Assembly: GCA_903922325.1 (NCBI GenBank)
Contig: CAIXTG010000082.1
Location: 1 to 9,895, forward strand
Length of the DNA stretch: 9,895 bases
Reading direction: 5' to 3'
Source of the DNA: an uncultured Actinomycetes bacterium
Lineage (GTDB): Bacteria > Actinomycetota > Actinomycetes > Nanopelagicales > Nanopelagicaceae
A program made the position numbers and the translations under genes. Positions 8,197 through 9,895 of this stretch are shown one piece after another. The notes beneath the pieces were generated by a model. It had not been told where the DNA came from and made no database searches. It saw only the letters and a program-made list of their open reading frames with translations. The stretch's first letter is position 1, and each line of letters opens with the position of its first letter.

Positions 8197-8272
8197 GCCC
8201 CGATAGCCCAATGGCAGAGGCAGAGGACTTAAAATCCTCCCAGTGTGGGTTCGACCCCCACTCGGGGCACCA
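8197..8272 (+). tRNA. tRNA with UAA (Leu) anticodon, class I shape, CCA encoded
   Basis: A full cloverleaf can be drawn. The acceptor stem GCCCCGA (8197-8203) pairs perfectly with TCGGGGC (8262-8268); the discriminator is A8269 and CCA is encoded at 8270-8272. The D arm begins GCCC (8206-8209) with loop AATGGCA (including GG at 8213-8214), and its 3' strand carries one unpaired A (8218). The anticodon stem GAGGA/TCCTC (8223-8227 with 8235-8239) encloses loop CTTAAAA, giving anticodon TAA (8230-8232), which reads UUA. The T stem GTGGG/CCCAC (8245-8249 with 8257-8261) encloses loop TTCGACC. The variable region is only 5 bases (8240-8244), although bacterial tRNA-Leu normally has a long variable arm. 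The leucine identity therefore rests on the anticodon and A73 alone. Confidence 0.93.
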
Positions 8273-8379
8273 GCATGAATTCCATTTGCACTCGAGCAAA
8301 GCTCTCACTCCTAGTAACTCTGCCATTGAAGTAGAGGCCGAGGTATTGAACCCTGGGGTGTTGGGCCTGAAATAATTAG

Positions 8380-8465
8380 AACTCTAAGCCAATTTGAAAT
8401 TCAAAAAGATATTACGTTCTTTGAATGTAACACTCTTGCTCAATAAAACTTGAGGACTTAGAGTT
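8380..8465. repeat. 9-bp perfect inverted repeat framing the promoter
   Basis: AACTCTAAG (8380-8388) is the exact reverse complement of CTTAGAGTT (8457-8465). With an A bulge (8456), two more pairs (CC 8389-8390 with GG 8454-8455) extend the inner side. The arms are about 70 bases apart and enclose the candidate promoter at 8421-8449. A second 13-base palindrome, TTTGAA-A-TTCAAA (8393-8405), lies just inside the left arm. Confidence 0.6.
8421..8449 (+). promoter_or_regulatory. Candidate promoter of the CAP-domain gene
   Basis: TTGAAT (8421-8426) and TAAAAC (8444-8449) are separated by the ideal 17 bases, each matching four of six consensus positions. Transcription would begin near 8456-8458, at the right arm of the inverted repeat, giving a leader of about 40 bases before the ATG at 8498. 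Confidence 0.45.
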
Positions 8466-8482
8466 AGGGCGCAAGTAGGCTT

Positions 8483-8488
8483 GGAGAG
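8483..8488 (+). promoter_or_regulatory. Ribosome binding site GGAGAG
   Basis: GGAGAG stands 9 bases before the ATG at 8498 and decides this start over the in-frame TTG at 8492, which is too close to the site. The signal peptide that follows immediately agrees. Confidence 0.75.
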
Positions 8489-8497
8489 CGGTTGCTG

Positions 8498-9895
8498 ATG
8501 AAGCTACAAAGAATTTGCCTACGGGTAATTTTGGTCATTATTTTATTAATAATTCCGACTCCTAGCGTTGCTAATCCGATTGCCGTTCCTTCAAAGGATG
8601 CTGGCTGGCTTGAAACATTGAATTACTATCGTTTATCGTCGGGTGTTGAACCAGTAACTGAGAGCCCAATATTTTCAGCCAATGCTATGAAACACTCAAT
8701 TTATTTGGCGAAAAGTGATCCAAAGTATTTCACAGGAATTTATGAGAACCCACACTCAGAGAATCCAGAAAGTCCTTATTACACAAAGGAAGGTGCAAAT
8801 AGTGGAACGAATCTAACGCCTGTCGCAAGAGAGTCAGCTGCTATTGATTCCTGGATGCAAGCTCCACTTCATGCTATTGGTCTTCTCCGAGATAATCTAA
8901 AGACAACAGGGTACGCAACTGCGATTGATGATAGGACTGGTGCGGCTCATACTGGCTTAGATGTAATAAACGGCTTGGTAGGGAGTCGAAGGGGGATAAT
9001 TACTTTTCCTGGCGATGGCGCAATCGTTCGACTTAACAAATTCTCGGGCGAGAGCCCCGACCCAAGAGAGTCTTGTGGCAAGGATTGGGAAAACTTTCGC
9101 GGACTACCAGTTTTCGCCTCCTTAACAAGCACCCCACCACGCGACATCACCGGCAAGATCGTAACGCCTGATGGTAAAACACTCCTGCCAGGGGAAGATT
9201 TATGTGTTGTCACTCAATATTCCTGGGTTTCAACCGATCGAGTAATTTCATATGGCAATGAAATTATGGCTGGTGAAAAACTAGTTTTGCTTATAGCTAA
9301 ATCGCCACTAAACCCCGGAAAACATTCCGTATCTATTACAGGCACCGGCATATCACCATTAAATTGGAGTTTTACTGTATTGCCACCTTTGCCAAAAGTC
9401 ACTCACGTATTTGATGTCGATAAACGAATGATTTCATGGAGTCCTGTAACCGTTTCTGCGCCGGCTCTCTTGGCTGGTTATACCGTGATAGCAAGGGATA
9501 AAGCCTCGAATAGATCGAAAGAGTATAAAACAAATGACGTAAGTTTATCGACTGTCGATTGGACGGCAGGAGAGTATTGGATATGCGTACAGGTACGCAG
9601 TTCAAGTGATGAGAGTGAATGCAATACTTTTTATTTAGCAAGAGTTTTTGAAAAGCTTCCAACAGTCAATTTCTTTATGGACTCCAATATTGAAGAAATT
9701 GCCTGGGATCCCATTACTGTCAGCGACCCTAATATAAAAATTAATTATGTGGTCAAGACCTGGAATACAATCACTAACGAATTTACTGACTTCCCAGCTG
9801 ATGGGCGAAAGTTTTCAACGTCGAGCTGGGATGATGGAAGTTATTGGATATGTGTCCAGGCAATAGCACCTGGGGCTGAGAGTTCATGCTCCACA
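8498..9895 (+). CDS. Secreted CAP-domain protein with Fn3-like repeats, 3'-truncated by the window
   Basis: The frame is open from ATG 8498 to the window edge, 466 residues with no stop, so the 3' part is missing. A Sec signal peptide is clear: basic MKLQRICLR, hydrophobic core 10-19, probable cleavage after SVA (25). Residues about 37-140 resemble a bacterial CAP (SCP/PR1-like) domain: LNYYRLSSGVEPV, then His66 in MKHSIYL, HSENP at 86-90, and a W119/H125 segment ending in LLRDNLKTTGYA. A region continuing to about 295 (TFPGDGAI near 169, Cys193 and Cys236, SPLNPGKHSV near 269) is known to me only as an extension of such CAP proteins. Two fibronectin-III-like repeats follow (about 298-382 and 387-466). 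The biochemical role is unknown; extracellular or surface location is inferred. AGA/AGG (8 of 19 Arg) and ATA (11) codons are far commoner than in eno or mfd. Confidence 0.85.
   Translation, partial: MKLQRICLRVILVIILLIIPTPSVANPIAVPSKDAGWLETLNYYRLSSGVEPVTESPIFSANAMKHSIYLAKSDPKYFTGIYENPHSENPESPYYTKEGANSGTNLTPVARESAAIDSWMQAPLHAIGLLRDNLKTTGYATAIDDRTGAAHTGLDVINGLVGSRRGIITFPGDGAIVRLNKFSGESPDPRESCGKDWENFRGLPVFASLTSTPPRDITGKIVTPDGKTLLPGEDLCVVTQYSWVSTDRVISYGNEIMAGEKLVLLIAKSPLNPGKHSVSITGTGISPLNWSFTVLPPLPKVTHVFDVDKRMISWSPVTVSAPALLAGYTVIARDKASNRSKEYKTNDVSLSTVDWTAGEYWICVQVRSSSDESECNTFYLARVFEKLPTVNFFMDSNIEEIAWDPITVSDPNIKINYVVKTWNTITNEFTDFPADGRKFSTSSWDDGSYWICVQAIAPGAESSCST
9392..9895 (+). repeat. Tandem Fn3-like protein repeats, 267-base period
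   Basis: Two adjacent units inside the CAP-domain gene keep an exact 89-residue register. Trp314/Trp403 (ISWSPVTVS and IAWDPITVS), Trp355/Trp444, and the Cys pairs 363-375 and 452-464, both in YWICVQ segments, all line up at 89. At the DNA level, TATTGGATATG followed by a near-identical stretch recurs at 9575 and 9842, exactly 267 bases apart. The Cys pairs, each 12 residues apart, could form one disulfide per repeat. More units may follow beyond the window. Confidence 0.8.

Larger units (their letters stand above)
8273..8497. other. Gene-free spacer after the tRNA
   Basis: No coding frame with a plausible start or family resemblance was found here. The first half holds a small hairpin GAGC-AAA-GCTC (8294-8304) without a following T tract, and a possible AGGCC/GGCCT pairing (8334-8338 with 8364-8368). 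The second half is AT-rich and carries the candidate promoter and inverted repeats listed separately. I see no second tRNA, integrase fragment or clear terminator. Confidence 0.6.

Noticed and set aside
1..8272. Search for a novel defence, mobile or biosynthetic system in the housekeeping block
   Set aside because: Every gene here belongs to a known family in a familiar actinobacterial order; no CRISPR repeats, transposase, integrase, toxin-antitoxin pair or rRNA was seen.
8294..8304. Hairpin GAGC-AAA-GCTC as a rho-independent terminator after the tRNA
   Set aside because: The stem is only 4 bp and no T tract follows; it is too weak to call.
8331..8370. T-arm-like segment (GGTATTGAACCC) suggesting a second, broken tRNA
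   Set aside because: No matching acceptor, D or anticodon arms could be drawn around it, so it is probably chance.
8947..9662. Three consecutive minus-strand open frames (8947-9213, 9214-9402, 9399-9662)
   Set aside because: The + strand is open without interruption from 8498 to the end, with a signal peptide, a CAP-like domain and in-register repeats. The minus-strand frames are shadows of it.

Overview
The window is a stretch of a low-to-mid GC actinobacterial chromosome. The gene order mfd, lipoprotein, mazG, eno, ftsB/divIC-like, DUF501, ppx is a recognisable actinobacterial housekeeping block; Mycobacterium tuberculosis Rv1020-Rv1026 has nearly the same order. The moderate GC, frequent TTA codons, very short spacers and single-domain or short gene forms suggest a streamlined lineage such as the planktonic Nanopelagicales (acI). 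That placement is inference; only the phylum-level call is well supported.

Layout: all recognised genes are on the + strand. Positions 1-3014 hold mfd, cut at its 5' end by the window edge. A SurA-N-type lipoprotein (3011-3622) overlaps its stop and mazG (3636-4265) follows. A 72-base AT-rich spacer with the window's best Shine-Dalgarno leads into enolase (4338-5615). A tightly packed run follows: an FtsB/DivIC-like division protein (5629-6033), a DUF501 protein (6033-6551) and a short exopolyphosphatase (6551-7462). A family 5 uracil-DNA glycosylase (about 7467-8174) follows with a non-ATG start. A tRNA with encoded CCA lies at 8197-8272. After it come 225 bases without a gene, containing a candidate promoter framed by a 9-bp inverted repeat. 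Last is the start of a secreted CAP-domain protein with fibronectin-III-like repeats (8498 to the window end, cut at its 3' end).

How the genes relate: the block mixes genome maintenance (Mfd for transcription-coupled repair, MazG for nucleotide-pool cleansing, UdgB for uracil removal) with central metabolism (enolase), division (FtsB-like) and polyphosphate/ppGpp-linked metabolism (Ppx). Spacers of 13 bases or less, and 1- and 4-base overlaps, suggest two transcription units: mfd-lipoprotein-mazG and eno-ftsB-DUF501-ppx-udgB.

The tRNA marks a boundary. Downstream, codon use changes (many AGA/AGG and ATA codons, rare upstream) and the gene type becomes an exported, repeat-containing surface or secreted protein. 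The most unusual item is the tRNA itself: it has a UAA (leucine) anticodon but a class I body with a 5-base variable loop, where ordinary bacterial leucine tRNAs carry a long variable arm. No mobile-element gene, CRISPR array, defence system or rRNA is visible.
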